From an uncultured Christensenella sp. (GTDB taxonomy: Bacteria > Bacillota > Clostridia > Christensenellales > Pumilibacteraceae): a stretch of 64,000 nucleotides of DNA. The notes under the pieces are model-generated. The model searched no databases. It was not told the origin of the DNA and was given only the letters and a program-made list of their open reading frames with translations. Below, in pieces: positions 1-8,977 of this stretch. The stretch lies in the NCBI GenBank assembly GCA_910577435.1, contig CAJTLV010000002.1, forward strand, positions 181,953 through 245,952, written 5' to 3'. Each line of letters starts with the position of its first letter. Position 1 is the first letter of the stretch. The position numbers and the translations under genes were made by a program.

Positions 1-1417
1 CGTTCAGCGTATCCGCAACTGCGGCGTTTATCATTATATTGGGGCAAGCGATATTGAGCGCGGAACCGAGAGAACGGAATTCGAACTTATTGCCCGTGAA
101 CGCAAAAGGCGAAGTGCGGTTGCGATCTGTAGTATCCTCGTAAATTACCGGAACGGACTCCACGCCGGTAGACAGCCTGCCGCCGACGCGGTTGCTGTAT
201 TCCTTGCCCGAAGCGATGGTTTCCAACAGATCGGTGATCTCGTCGCCGAGAAACATCGAGATGATCGCGGGCGGCGCTTCGTTGGCGCCCAAACGGTGAT
301 CGTTCCCCGCCGTCGCGACAGACAAACGCAAAAGATCCTGATGCTCGTCTACAGCTTTGATAATAGCCGTTACGAACAGAATGAATTGCAAATTGTTTTT
401 TAAGTCCTTACCCGGTTCGAGCAGGTTTTCGCCGTCGGACGTGCTGATCGACCAGTTGTTATGCTTACCCGATCCGTTTACGCCCGCAAACGGTTTTTCG
501 TGCAGGAGACACACAAGCCCGTGCTTCTCCGCAACCTTACGCATAATCGACATCGTCAATTGGTTATGATCGGTCGCGATATTGACGGTGCCGAACACCG
601 GCGCGAGCTCGTGCTGTGCGGGCGCAACCTCGTTGTGCCGCGTCTTGGAATATATGCCGAGTTTCCACAACTCTTCGTCTAGGTCCTCCATATATTCGAG
701 TACTCTCATTTTGATGTTTCCGAAATAATGATCTTCGAGTTCCTGACCTTTGGGCGGTTTTGCGCCGAACAGCGTGCGCCCCGTCATAATAAGATCGGGA
801 CGTTTTTTATAAAGTTCTTCGGGAATGAGAAAATACTCCTGCTCCGCACCGACAGACGGCAACGCGCGCTCCGGCGTTTTGCCGAACAGTTTGAGTACGC
901 GCAATACCGCGCGATCAAGCGAATCCATCGACCGCAAAAGCGGAGTTTTTTTGTCCAATACCTGACCGGAATACGATATGAACGCCGTCGGTATGTACAG
1001 CACGCTGCCCTTGACGAACGCATAGCTCGTCGGATCCCACGCCGTATATCCGCGCGCCTCGAACGTCGAACGCAGTCCGCCCGACGGGAAACTCGACGCG
1101 TCAGGCTCGCCTTTTATGAGCTGCTTGCCCGAAAAATTCATAATGACCGTTCCGCCGACCGCAGGCTGAATAAAGCTGTCGTGCTTTTCTGCGGTTATGC
1201 CCGTCATAGGCTGGAACCAGTGCGTGTAATGCGTGGCACCGTTTTCGATCGCCCAGTCCTTCATCGCGTTCGCTACAACATCGGCAACGTCGGAGGTGAT
1301 CGGTTTTCCCGTCCGAATGGTGTTTTGCAACGCTTTGAAAACGTCTTTGGGCAAGCGCTCGCGCATTATCTGCTCATTGAACACCATCGAGCCGAACAAC
1401 TTTGGAACTTTGGTCAT
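1..1417 (-). CDS. glnN: Glutamine synthetase type III, N-terminal part
   Basis: This gene makes glutamine from glutamate, ammonia and ATP in the cytosol. The reading frame starts at 1417 behind an AGGAGGAG ribosome site and runs off the left edge, so about 472 residues are present and the C-terminal third is missing. The start reads MTKVPKLFGSMVFNEQ. Further on come THYTHWFQPMTG, GAEQEYFLI, TRHNEVAPAQHE, GVNGSGKHNNWS and GNDHRLGANEAPP, which together are typical of the long GlnN (GSIII) family rather than GlnA. It is a single gene with its own promoter and a hairpin-bearing leader, so control by nitrogen status is likely but not shown. The family assignment is firm. Confidence 0.95.
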   Translation of the reverse strand, partial: MTKVPKLFGSMVFNEQIMRERLPKDVFKALQNTIRTGKPITSDVADVVANAMKDWAIENGATHYTHWFQPMTGITAEKHDSFIQPAVGGTVIMNFSGKQLIKGEPDASSFPSGGLRSTFEARGYTAWDPTSYAFVKGSVLYIPTAFISYSGQVLDKKTPLLRSMDSLDRAVLRVLKLFGKTPERALPSVGAEQEYFLIPEELYKKRPDLIMTGRTLFGAKPPKGQELEDHYFGNIKMRVLEYMEDLDEELWKLGIYSKTRHNEVAPAQHELAPVFGTVNIATDHNQLTMSIMRKVAEKHGLVCLLHEKPFAGVNGSGKHNNWSISTSDGENLLEPGKDLKNNLQFILFVTAIIKAVDEHQDLLRLSVATAGNDHRLGANEAPPAIISMFLGDEITDLLETIASGKEYSNRVGGRLSTGVESVPVIYEDTTDRNRTSPFAFTGNKFEFRSLGSALNIACPNIMINAAVADTLN

Positions 1418-1440
1418 AAACTCCTCCTGAAAAGCAAAAA

Positions 1441-1482
1441 CGCCGTAATACTTACGGGTAGTTAACTCCCCATTACAGCGTC
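1441..1482 (-). promoter_or_regulatory. Terminator-like hairpin in glnN leader
   Basis: In the minus-strand transcript CGCTGTAAT pairs with ATTACGGCG (9 bp, one G-U), enclosing a second GGG/CCC stem. TTTTT follows immediately and then the ribosome site at 1421-1428. The hairpin starts about 10 nt after the predicted transcription start and ends 23 nt before the start codon. It has the shape of an intrinsic terminator placed inside a leader, as in attenuation. The ligand or factor is unknown. Confidence 0.6.
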
Positions 1483-1485
1483 CGT

Positions 1486-1527
1486 AAATACATTTACAGT
1501 ATATATCCACGCACCGAAATTTGTCAA
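1486..1527 (-). promoter_or_regulatory. glnN promoter with operator-like palindrome
   Basis: The -35 TTGACA (1522-1527) and -10 TATACT (1498-1503) are separated by 18 nt. A palindrome, GTAAATGTATTTAC (1486-1499), overlaps the end of the -10 and the expected transcription start, a normal place for a repressor site. It does not fit the GlnR/TnrA consensus, so the regulator is unknown. The rest of the 1418-1619 gap shows nothing else. Confidence 0.7.
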
Positions 1528-1619
1528 TCGATTTGCGTATTGTCGAAACAAAATTCGACACGGCGAACAATCTTTTCGGCACTCGCAAACAAACGTCCGA
1601 CGTTTATTCGCGGCCGTCC

Positions 1620-2684
1620 TCAGCAATGGTATCCGCCTCTGTACGAATAAGGACGAAACCGCGAGCTGTCGTAGATCGCCTCGCAATCGACGAGTTGCGC
1701 ATACTGCTTTTTATACAGCCTCAGTGCCGTACCGTCAAACGGCTTGCGGTATATAAACGTCGCATCCGAAAGTTCGCGCTCGTAATCCGTAGCGCCGGCA
1801 CCGACGCACAAAAAAGTGTCGAATCCGTATTTGCGGAAAACGCCGAACTTGTCGCTCTTTGCATTATGCTCGCCTGCGGGAAAGCATAACACGCGCGTTT
1901 CACCCACTATCGGCTCGACGTACTTGCGCCACATCGCGCAATCCTTTTCTACGTCCGCGTGCGACATTCCGTTAAAATATTTATGATAATAAGTGTGCGA
2001 AGCAAACGTATAGCCACGCCGTTTAAGTTCCGCGACCAATTCTTTGCACGACTCTGCGTCGCGCTTCATTATCTTGTCCGACACATTGCAGTCGGGCGTT
2101 ATTCTGTAACCGAGTATGCCGTTGTAGCCGTTGACGCACACCGTCGCGCGCGCGCCGTCGACCGAAAAATCGGGGTGGTCTTCTATGAATTTTTCGAGTA
2201 TCGAAATGTTTTCGCGCTCGCGCGTGATTTTTACGTCATCCCTTGCCGTGTAATCGCAGATTGTCCCGTCCGAGACGATTATCTTATCTATACACCCGCG
2301 CCCGACAGTGTCGTAAGTCATATCGTCAAACGACAAAACTATCGGCTTTTTTCCGCGCGGCATAACTATATCGGCGTTGCCGAGCGCCGCGTCCAGACTT
2401 ATGAGCGCATAACCGCGCGAATACAGCGAGTCTAGGAGTTTGCCGAACTCGCTCGCTGTCAAATGATCTTTATCGAAACAGTTGCGCAACGAATTGCCTT
2501 CCGAAAACGCCTTATCGGTATCGTATACCAATTCGTGCGTAAATATGTGTTCCACCTTGCCGTCATACACGTATTCCTTTGCAGTTGCCGTACCGCCGAA
2601 TGCGAACACGCCGATGCACATAACAGTCGCGACGATAAACAGCACGACCGAAATTTTCGATCCCTTCTTTCGTAACGTATACAT
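1620..2684 (-). CDS. Polysaccharide deacetylase family protein, membrane-anchored
   Basis: This is a predicted NodB-type carbohydrate esterase, which removes acetyl groups from cell-wall or other polysaccharides outside the cell. The 354-residue protein starts with a short basic stretch and a hydrophobic segment (about residues 12-31), either a signal anchor or an uncleaved signal peptide. The core shows PIVLSFDDMTYDT (the metal-binding Asp motif), then ASHTYYHKYF (the SHTxxH-type motif), and LCFPAGEHN near the end, as in NodB domains. The sequence between the Asp motif and the His motif is longer than usual. No strong ribosome site precedes the start, so the exact N-terminus is less certain. 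It appears to be a stand-alone gene. The substrate cannot be read from the sequence. Confidence 0.8.
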   Translation of the reverse strand: MYTLRKKGSKISVVLFIVATVMCIGVFAFGGTATAKEYVYDGKVEHIFTHELVYDTDKAFSEGNSLRNCFDKDHLTASEFGKLLDSLYSRGYALISLDAALGNADIVMPRGKKPIVLSFDDMTYDTVGRGCIDKIIVSDGTICDYTARDDVKITRERENISILEKFIEDHPDFSVDGARATVCVNGYNGILGYRITPDCNVSDKIMKRDAESCKELVAELKRRGYTFASHTYYHKYFNGMSHADVEKDCAMWRKYVEPIVGETRVLCFPAGEHNAKSDKFGVFRKYGFDTFLCVGAGATDYERELSDATFIYRKPFDGTALRLYKKQYAQLVDCEAIYDSSRFRPYSYRGGYHC

Positions 2685-2811
2685 AATAATAGCATACGCC
2701 TTTTGTCGAATTTAATTCGCAAAGCGCACATATTCGGACGCCGCAATACGCGTGAATGCTTTACCCGTCGGTCCGCGCTCGCCGGGTCGATACGTCAATC
2801 GTGAAATGCAA

Positions 2812-2840
2812 TAAAAAACCCGACTTCATATCGGTCGGGT
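2812..2840 (-). terminator. Intrinsic terminator after the ftsH operon
   Basis: The stem ACCCGAC/GTCGGGT has a 7-nt loop and runs straight into TTTTTT on the minus strand. It lies 10 nt past the stop of the 233-residue gene, so it ends the ftsH transcript. I see nothing else in 2685-2811. Confidence 0.9.
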
Positions 2841-2849
2841 AGATTGTTA

Positions 2850-3551
2850 TTATATAGCCAGTGCCGCCGCGACGTCTTTGAGCGCCGCATAAGCGCTTGT
2901 AGTATCGGCTCGGACGTTAATGCCTACTGTCTTGTACGTTTCGGAAGAAATCCCGTCGATGTCGGACTCGTTATCCATACGCGCATAAATGTACGGATAC
3001 AGCGAAATCGTGCCGACCTTGCCCGCAGTGTCCTCGATGACGACCTTCATTCTGTCGAAGTAGATCGTTTCGCCCTCTACCTTGATCGACTTTGCGCCGG
3101 AATAGTCTATTGCGCCGTCTTTGATTTTAAGCGTATCGTAAACGTACTCTATCATATACGCCGACGAAGTGGACGAAATGCCCTCTATGTCCGACGGAGC
3201 GTATTCTATTCTGTCGCCGTCGGTATTGCGCTTGAATTTGTACGAATAGTTCCAATGCCCTTGAAGAATGGCGCTCATTATCGAAAAATCGAGGTCGTTC
3301 ACCGCAGCATTGAGCTTGCTCTGCGTCTCGTCATCGGTAGGCTGAACCGTCGTATTGCCGGTATTGTAGAACTTGTATTCCGTCGGTCTGTCTAATTTTT
3401 CGAGCGGATCGATACGCACGGAACACAATACCGCGATAGCTATGAGAATAAGCACCGCGACGCTCACTACCGTGATGACGATTATATTGGCGACGCGGCG
3501 TGACTTGCCCGCTGCCGCCGTACTTGCCGTTGTCTTGTCTTTCTTAGCCAT
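2850..3551 (-). CDS. Single-pass membrane protein of unknown function
   Basis: I do not recognise this 233-residue protein. It begins with a basic, Ala/Thr/Lys-rich cytosolic stretch (residues 1-21). One hydrophobic segment follows (about 22-46, VANIIVITVVSVAVLILIAI), and the rest is a soluble domain predicted to lie outside the membrane. The gene starts 22 nt after ftsH stops and shares its terminator, so the two are very likely co-transcribed. That context would allow a role as an FtsH partner or substrate adaptor, but nothing in the sequence shows it. The ribosome site is weak, which fits translation coupled to ftsH. Confidence 0.75.
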   Translation of the reverse strand: MAKKDKTTASTAAAGKSRRVANIIVITVVSVAVLILIAIAVLCSVRIDPLEKLDRPTEYKFYNTGNTTVQPTDDETQSKLNAAVNDLDFSIMSAILQGHWNYSYKFKRNTDGDRIEYAPSDIEGISSTSSAYMIEYVYDTLKIKDGAIDYSGAKSIKVEGETIYFDRMKVVIEDTAGKVGTISLYPYIYARMDNESDIDGISSETYKTVGINVRADTTSAYAALKDVAAALAI

Positions 3552-3573
3552 ATCCGTTTACCGTTTGACTTTA

Positions 3574-5754
3574 TCAGTCCTTTCCTTCGTCCTTGTTGTC
3601 ATTTTTCGCGTCCGCGTCTTTTTTTGCGGTGCGCTTAATAGGCTTCTTTTGCGGCGCGTTCGCTTTCTTTAACGCCTCGTCGGTCTCTTCAGGCGTTCCA
3701 TCCGATTTAACGTCCGCGTCTTTAACTCCCGCGTCGCTCTTCGTTCCGAAATCTGAATCCGCCTTGTCGGGACCATCTGTTTTGACCGATCTATCGGGCT
3801 TTTCTTCGACTATCGGATCGAGATCGGACAGTTTTTTGATCGGCGCTTTTTCCATATCCGCGCGGTGCGTCTGCTTATAACTGAGCCGCTCGGCAAGAGC
3901 CGCTTTCACCTCGTCGGGCGACGCGCCGTTCATAAGCATATCGACTTCTTCGGCATAGATCGTCTCGCATTCCAGCAAAACGCGCGCCATATTTTCCATT
4001 ATCTTGCGCTTTTCGGTGAGGATCTTGACCGCTTTGTCGTGCGCCTCGTCCAAGAGCCGCTTGACTTCCGCATCGATCTGCGTCGCGACGGTCTCCGAAT
4101 ACGAGTGCTGAGTCTGGTAATCGCGCCCCAAGAACACCTCTTGACTTCCGCCGTAGTATACGGGACCGACCTTGCCGGACATACCCCATTCGGTGACCAT
4201 CTTGCGCGCGACATTGGTAGCCTGCTGAATGTCGCCTACCGCGCCCGCCGTATAGTCTTCTATCACAAGTTCTTCCGCAGCTCTTCCGCCCATTGCCTGC
4301 GCGAGCATACCGAGAACCTTGCTTTGCGAAATATGATTATTGTCGTTGTCGGGACGGTACATAGTATATCCCGCCGCCTGACCGCGCGGTATTATCGAAA
4401 CTTCCTGTACGGGATCGCACGCCTTTATGCACCGCGCGACGATAGCGTGTCCCGCCTCGTGATATGCGGTTATGCGCTGATCGACGGGGGTGACGAGCCG
4501 CGATTTTTTCTGCGGTCCCATAACTACCTTGTCGATACCCTCGAACAAGTCCTCCATCGATATGCGCGTGCGGTTGTCGCGCGCGCACAGTATCGCCGCC
4601 TCGTTCAACAGGTTTTCTATATCCGCGCCCGAAAATCCGCTCGTAATGCGGGCAAGCGTGCGGAAATCGACGTCCGATGCGAGCGGCTTGTTGCGAGCGT
4701 GTACTTTGAAAATCGCTTCTCTGCCGCGAACGTCGGGCAGGTTGACGTAGATCTGTCTGTCGAAACGACCGGGCCGCATAAGCGCCGGATCGAGTATATC
4801 CGAACGGTTGGTCGCCGCCATAACTATGATGTGTTCGTCCGACTCGAATCCGTCCATCGCGACGAGCAACTGGTTGAGCGTTTGCTCGCGCTCGTCGTTG
4901 CCGCCGCCGAGACCTGCGCCGCGCTGTCTGCCCACCGCGTCTATCTCGTCGATGAACACTATGCACGGCGAATTCTTTTTTGCCTGATCGAATAGATCGC
5001 GCACGCGCGACGCGCCCACGCCGACGAACATTTCCACAAAGTCCGAGCCGGACTTACTGAAAAACGGAACGTTCGCCTCGCCCGCGACAGCCTTTGCAAA
5101 CAGGGTCTTACCTGTTCCGGGAGGGCCTACGAGCAGTACGCCGTGCGGCACACGCGCCCCGACCGACGTAAACTTTTGCGGACTTTTGAGAAAGTCGACT
5201 ATTTCTTTGAGTTCTTCTTTTTCCTCTTCGGCGCCTGCCACGTCGGCAAAGCATACCTTAGGCTGGCTCGAAACATTGTTCTTGGATTTGCCGAAGTCCA
5301 TAGTCTGTCGGTTGGCGTTGCTCATCGTTCTGAACATCATAACCATAAGCACAACGAGAACTATAAGCCCCAGCGCAGGTACTATATAATCAGTGAAGTT
5401 TGTGGCGAAACGGTTGTTGAACGAGATCTCGATATGCTTCGATCTGTCGGCGTTGACCTTTTCGCCCTTGTCGTTTACAAGCTCACCGGCATTATACGCC
5501 TCGACGAATTCGAGAAATCCGTCGCGCACGTAAACGCGGTAACTGTACGAACCCGCTTTACCGCCGATATTATGAACGTATGCGGTGTCGTTCTCGAAAT
5601 ACACCTCGTCGACCTTTTCTTCGATTATCTCCGCTTTGAGATACGAATATGTCTTCTCGGCAGGGCCCGACGTTGCGTATAAAACAATACCGATTATGAC
5701 CCCCACAAGCAAGAGGGACATTACGACGATTAAAACTTTGGTGCTTGTTTTCAA
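3574..5754 (-). CDS. ftsH: ATP-dependent zinc metalloprotease FtsH
   Basis: FtsH is a membrane-bound AAA protease that extracts and degrades membrane and some soluble proteins. I place the start at a TTG (5754), giving MKTSTKVLIVVM, because GGAGGAATGGAG lies just upstream. The in-frame ATG further out (5808) would lie inside the promoter. Visible in order are a first membrane segment, an external domain, a second membrane segment (about 125-145 of the product), Walker A GPPGTGKT, Walker B CIVFIDEIDAVG, the second region of homology ending MRPGRFDRQ, and the zinc site HEAGHA. After the protease domain there is a tail of roughly 100 residues very rich in Lys, Asp and Pro, much longer than in most FtsH proteins. 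Its role is unknown. Confidence 0.97.
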   Translation of the reverse strand: MKTSTKVLIVVMSLLLVGVIIGIVLYATSGPAEKTYSYLKAEIIEEKVDEVYFENDTAYVHNIGGKAGSYSYRVYVRDGFLEFVEAYNAGELVNDKGEKVNADRSKHIEISFNNRFATNFTDYIVPALGLIVLVVLMVMMFRTMSNANRQTMDFGKSKNNVSSQPKVCFADVAGAEEEKEELKEIVDFLKSPQKFTSVGARVPHGVLLVGPPGTGKTLFAKAVAGEANVPFFSKSGSDFVEMFVGVGASRVRDLFDQAKKNSPCIVFIDEIDAVGRQRGAGLGGGNDEREQTLNQLLVAMDGFESDEHIIVMAATNRSDILDPALMRPGRFDRQIYVNLPDVRGREAIFKVHARNKPLASDVDFRTLARITSGFSGADIENLLNEAAILCARDNRTRISMEDLFEGIDKVVMGPQKKSRLVTPVDQRITAYHEAGHAIVARCIKACDPVQEVSIIPRGQAAGYTMYRPDNDNNHISQSKVLGMLAQAMGGRAAEELVIEDYTAGAVGDIQQATNVARKMVTEWGMSGKVGPVYYGGSQEVFLGRDYQTQHSYSETVATQIDAEVKRLLDEAHDKAVKILTEKRKIMENMARVLLECETIYAEEVDMLMNGASPDEVKAALAERLSYKQTHRADMEKAPIKKLSDLDPIVEEKPDRSVKTDGPDKADSDFGTKSDAGVKDADVKSDGTPEETDEALKKANAPQKKPIKRTAKKDADAKNDNKDEGKD

Positions 5755-5779
5755 TCTCCATTCCTCCGAATTACATAAT

Positions 5780-5808
5780 AGTATAACACGTCGGGCGCGA
5801 TTTAACAA
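5780..5808 (-). promoter_or_regulatory. ftsH promoter
   Basis: The -35 TTGTTA (5803-5808) and -10 TATACT (5780-5785) have a 17-nt spacer. The predicted transcription start is near 5773, giving a leader of about 19 nt that contains the ribosome site for the TTG start. Confidence 0.8.
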
Positions 5809-5869
5809 GTGTTTTAATCGGCGAATTGCATTTTAATCGGATTTTAATGCGGGTGAGCGACGTTCGTTA

Positions 5870-6661
5870 TTACGTTCCCGAGCTTTCGTACCGCTTTAAC
5901 CCTACGTGCCAGACGGTGAGCGCGAGCGTCATTATTATCACCGCCGCTACGGCGGAAAACAGTACCGACCACCAAACGTTCGTTCCCGTCACCAAACATT
6001 CTACGGGATAGTACAGGAACAGCCCGAACGGTATCACGTAGAACAGTATCGCGGTAAACGCCTTGCCCATATACCGCACGGGGTATTTCGCATAGTTGGA
6101 GAAATTATATACCGTATTCAGAAAAATTCCTACGTACTTAAACCAGAACGCGAGCGACGCGAAAAGCAGTTTTATTCCCGTGAACACGAAAACGCCGAGC
6201 GCCGCGCACACAATAAGACCTATCACCGCCGAAGCCGACCACGCCATATTAGCCTGCGGGCCGAAAACGCACATAATGACTATGCCGACGATAAGCTCGC
6301 CCACTCCGTCCCACTTGAACGTTTTTGCAACGTACTGAAACAACGGGTTTATCGGTCTTGTAAGGTACATATCCAAGTCGCCGCGCCGCACCGCTCGGTA
6401 AGCGAGTATCCACAGTTCGTCGGTAAATATGTGGTCTATCGACTTGGGCACCAGAATGAACCCGAACAAAAACGCGAGCGACTCGAAAGTCCACACGCCG
6501 AGCGACGGTACCGTTCCGACTATCAGATAAATAGTGCATAGCGACACGACTTCGGTTATCATAAAACTGATTATCATTATGATCGAGTCGGCTTTGTACG
6601 ACAGTGAGCTTCTGAGGCTCATCGATACGTATTTGGGATATAGTTTGAGTTCTTTAAGCAT
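5870..6661 (-). CDS. ABC-2 type transporter permease (COG3694-like)
   Basis: This 263-residue protein is nearly all hydrophobic, with about six membrane segments and short loops. It matches the ABC-2 permease pattern seen in COG3694-type exporters. It is the last gene of a three-gene exporter operon (ATPase, permease, permease) and has a clear AAGGAG ribosome site. The two permeases presumably pair to form the membrane channel. The transported substrate is unknown. Genes of this arrangement are common in Bacillota and are usually annotated only as uncharacterised export systems. Confidence 0.85.
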   Translation of the reverse strand: MLKELKLYPKYVSMSLRSSLSYKADSIIMIISFMITEVVSLCTIYLIVGTVPSLGVWTFESLAFLFGFILVPKSIDHIFTDELWILAYRAVRRGDLDMYLTRPINPLFQYVAKTFKWDGVGELIVGIVIMCVFGPQANMAWSASAVIGLIVCAALGVFVFTGIKLLFASLAFWFKYVGIFLNTVYNFSNYAKYPVRYMGKAFTAILFYVIPFGLFLYYPVECLVTGTNVWWSVLFSAVAAVIIMTLALTVWHVGLKRYESSGT

Positions 6662-6705
6662 AGATACTCCTTAACGGACAATTGATGACCGGCCGCGTGA
6701 AAGTG

Positions 6706-7524
6706 CTATCCGCCGAAGACAACGACGTGCCGCACCGATCCTTTGTATAAAAGTTCGCCGATCACGTTTAAGGCAAGCAACCACGCGACCGCTATGCCGC
6801 ACGTTATACCGATCTCGCTCCACGACATCATACCCATAAACAGTCGCACGGGGAAACTGCCCATCGACGGGAACGGCGTGTACGAAAGCGCGGTCTGCGC
6901 CCACGACGGGAACAACTCGATAGGTATCATCCTGCCCGACAAAAACCCGATCACGACATCCATAATCGACATCACTCCGAACATCGCCTGTGTTCTGAAC
7001 GCCAATTGACCGAAAATAAACCCTATCGTGTCGGACATCAACAACGCGATCAGCGTCGCGGGTATGAACAGCAAAACGTTATACCACTTTATGCCCGTCA
7101 ACCCGAATGCGAACACCGAAACCAACGTTCCGGCGATCATAATGGGAAGAGCGAACATTACCAATCGCATAATGTACACTCCGAAAGTCTGAAATCCGAG
7201 CTGCGCACGGTAATTGACCGGTTTCATCAGCCGCATACCTATAAGTCCGTCGTGTACGTCGTCGGCGATCTCGCCGGCCGTATTGCTGTAAACCACCTCG
7301 CCTACGACAGCCGCCGATATTACGTACATAAGCATTTGCGGAAATGTATAACCAGAAATTTCCGTATCGCCTGAGTAATTGTATATCGCCCACCACAAAA
7401 GTCCCATTACGGTCGCGTTGAGAACTCCGCCGAGCACCCACAAGACCGCAGAACCGCGATACGCTATCTGCGTCTGTATACCGGATTTGGCGAATACGAA
7501 ATATTTACTTATCCGCGCCGACAT
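6706..7524 (-). CDS. ABC-2 type transporter permease (COG4587-like)
   Basis: This is the second integral membrane subunit of the exporter, 272 residues with about six membrane segments. I use the ATG at 7524 (MSARISKYFVFAKSGIQTQ) because AAGGAGGAGG lies about 8 nt upstream; a longer frame back to 7554 has no ribosome site. The start overlaps the end of the upstream ATPase gene by 20 nt, so translation is coupled. A conserved-looking Gly/Leu-rich stretch near residues 125-175 carries two membrane segments. It functions with the permease downstream and the ATPase upstream; the substrate is unknown. Confidence 0.85.
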   Translation of the reverse strand: MSARISKYFVFAKSGIQTQIAYRGSAVLWVLGGVLNATVMGLLWWAIYNYSGDTEISGYTFPQMLMYVISAAVVGEVVYSNTAGEIADDVHDGLIGMRLMKPVNYRAQLGFQTFGVYIMRLVMFALPIMIAGTLVSVFAFGLTGIKWYNVLLFIPATLIALLMSDTIGFIFGQLAFRTQAMFGVMSIMDVVIGFLSGRMIPIELFPSWAQTALSYTPFPSMGSFPVRLFMGMMSWSEIGITCGIAVAWLLALNVIGELLYKGSVRHVVVFGG

Positions 7525-8590
7525 CTTCGCCCGCCTCCTCCTTAATGTCGCCAATGGAATCGCCGTGCGCCCTGATCTCCATTCCGTCGACCTTGATGTT
7601 ATTCTTTTCGTAAATCTTTTCGACGACCTGTTCGATCCCCGTCTCGTTTATCTTCACGTCCTCGACAGCGTAATTCGTAAGCAGATGATTAAGCAATTCG
7701 TTCATATGCACGCGCGACGCGTCGACAGTTACCGTAGTCATTTTTCCGCCGTCCTCGCTCGTCAGACGCTCGATTTCGAACACGCCCGACAGTTCGTCTT
7801 TGTCTATCGGTTGCTTTGTCCGAACAGTCACATCGCGCTTATCGCCGAACATATGCTTTACGCTGTCCAGCGTGCCGTCGTAAAGCACCTTGCCCGCGTC
7901 GAGAATTATTACGCGCTTGCAGAGAAGCTCGATGTCGCTCATCGCGTGCGTAGTGAGTATGAGCGTCGTGTTGTATTCCTTGCGTATCTCGTTTATCGCG
8001 TCGATCAGATTGCGCTTGACAAGCACATCGAGCCCGATAGTCGGTTCGTCGAGAAACAGCGTTTTGGGATTGTGAAGCATAGCGGCGGCGAGATCGGCAC
8101 GCATACGCTGTCCGAGCGACAGGGTGCGCACGGGCGCGTCGATAAACGGCTTCATATCCAAAAGTTCGACAAGCTCGCCGAGCCGTTTCGCATACTCGGC
8201 TTGCGGAACGTCGTAAATATGCCGAAGCAAATCGTAAGTCTCGGTGAGCGGCAGATCGTACCACAGCTGTGTCTTTTGCCCGAACACGACGCCTATCGTT
8301 TTGAGTACGGCGTTGCGCTCTTTGGACTTGTACGGATGCAGTCCGTCTATAAGTATCTCGCCCGACGTCGGGGTGAGTATTCCGCTCATCATCTTGATAG
8401 TCGTCGACTTGCCCGCGCCGTTCGCGCCGATATACCCGACTGCCTCGCCGTCGTCGACGGCAAACGAAACACCGTCGACAGCTTTCACTACGGTGTGCTT
8501 CGTCGAAAACAACGTTTTGAGCATACCCGCAACGCCTTTGCCGCGAATCGGTTTTTTGAAATGTTTTTCCACGTCAATCAGCTGTATCAT
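7505..8590 (-). CDS. ABC transporter ATP-binding protein (COG4586-like)
   Basis: This is the nucleotide-binding subunit that powers the two downstream permeases. Walker A is GANGAGKSTT (near residue 56), the signature is LSLGQRMRADL, Walker B is TLFLDEPTIGLD, and the H-loop His sits in LTTHAMSD. The protein has 361 residues, longer than a bare ATPase: about 110 C-terminal residues form an extra domain (KQPIDKDELSGVF onward) typical of COG4586 members. The start has an AGGAGAG site. Transcription begins at a promoter whose spacer contains a G homopolymer, so expression may switch on and off. Confidence 0.9.
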   Translation of the reverse strand: MIQLIDVEKHFKKPIRGKGVAGMLKTLFSTKHTVVKAVDGVSFAVDDGEAVGYIGANGAGKSTTIKMMSGILTPTSGEILIDGLHPYKSKERNAVLKTIGVVFGQKTQLWYDLPLTETYDLLRHIYDVPQAEYAKRLGELVELLDMKPFIDAPVRTLSLGQRMRADLAAAMLHNPKTLFLDEPTIGLDVLVKRNLIDAINEIRKEYNTTLILTTHAMSDIELLCKRVIILDAGKVLYDGTLDSVKHMFGDKRDVTVRTKQPIDKDELSGVFEIERLTSEDGGKMTTVTVDASRVHMNELLNHLLTNYAVEDVKINETGIEQVVEKIYEKNNIKVDGMEIRAHGDSIGDIKEEAGEDVGADK

Positions 8591-8661
8591 TCTTTTCTCT
8601 CCTATGCGCGATCGACTTTTGCACCGTACTTACCCTATTTTCTTCTATAAAAGGCATATAT

Positions 8662-8695
8662 ATTATATCGCCCCCCCCCCCCCCCGTTTTGTCAA
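8662..8695 (-). promoter_or_regulatory. Promoter with 15-base G tract in its spacer
   Basis: On the minus strand a perfect -35 TTGACA (8690-8695) and a perfect -10 TATAAT (8662-8667) flank AAAC, fifteen G residues (8671-8685) and CGA. The spacer is therefore 22 nt, five more than optimal; a tract of ten G would give 17. This is the layout of known phase-variable promoters. It drives the three-gene ABC exporter below it. Confidence 0.8.
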
Positions 8696-8892
8696 GCCGA
8701 CAGAACGCATTTTCGAAATTATTCGAAATTTTCGGGCGGAGTAATGCACAATCAGTTTAACATATAGCTAAATTAAAATCAATCTATTTCATTACTTTTG
8801 ATATTTCTCAGATTGCAGTTCCTACGATATTTCGGCGTTATAGGCACATCTCGATCGTTCGTCGCCAACAGTATTTATAATTTACTCGACGG
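8696..8892. other. Intergenic stretch without recognisable gene
   Basis: This AT-rich stretch lies between the ABC exporter promoter and the trxB terminator. Apart from short A/T runs I see no gene, repeat or RNA structure in it. Confidence 0.5.
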
Positions 8893-8925
8893 CAAAAGAA
8901 AGGCCCGTTTCATCAAAGAAACGGG
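8893..8925 (-). terminator. Intrinsic terminator after trxB
   Basis: The stem CCCGTTTC/GAAACGGG encloses a 6-nt loop and is followed by CCTTTCTTTT on the minus strand. It ends the nrdD-trxB transcript about 50 nt after the trxB stop. Confidence 0.85.
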
Positions 8926-8977
8926 TCACCTTTGCCATTATTAACGTGATGCCTTCCCGCACCCATCGTTGCTTTCG

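Noticed and set aside
5755..5808. FtsH starting at the outer ATG (5808)
   Set aside because: That start would lie inside the promoter and has no ribosome site; the TTG at 5754 has a strong one.
7379..8650. Open frame of 423 codons on the plus strand
   Set aside because: Antisense to the ABC exporter ATPase, whose motifs are clear.
8671..8685. The C/G homopolymer as pure sequencing error
   Set aside because: It cannot be excluded, but its exact placement between perfect promoter boxes makes a real variable tract more likely, so I kept it as a finding.
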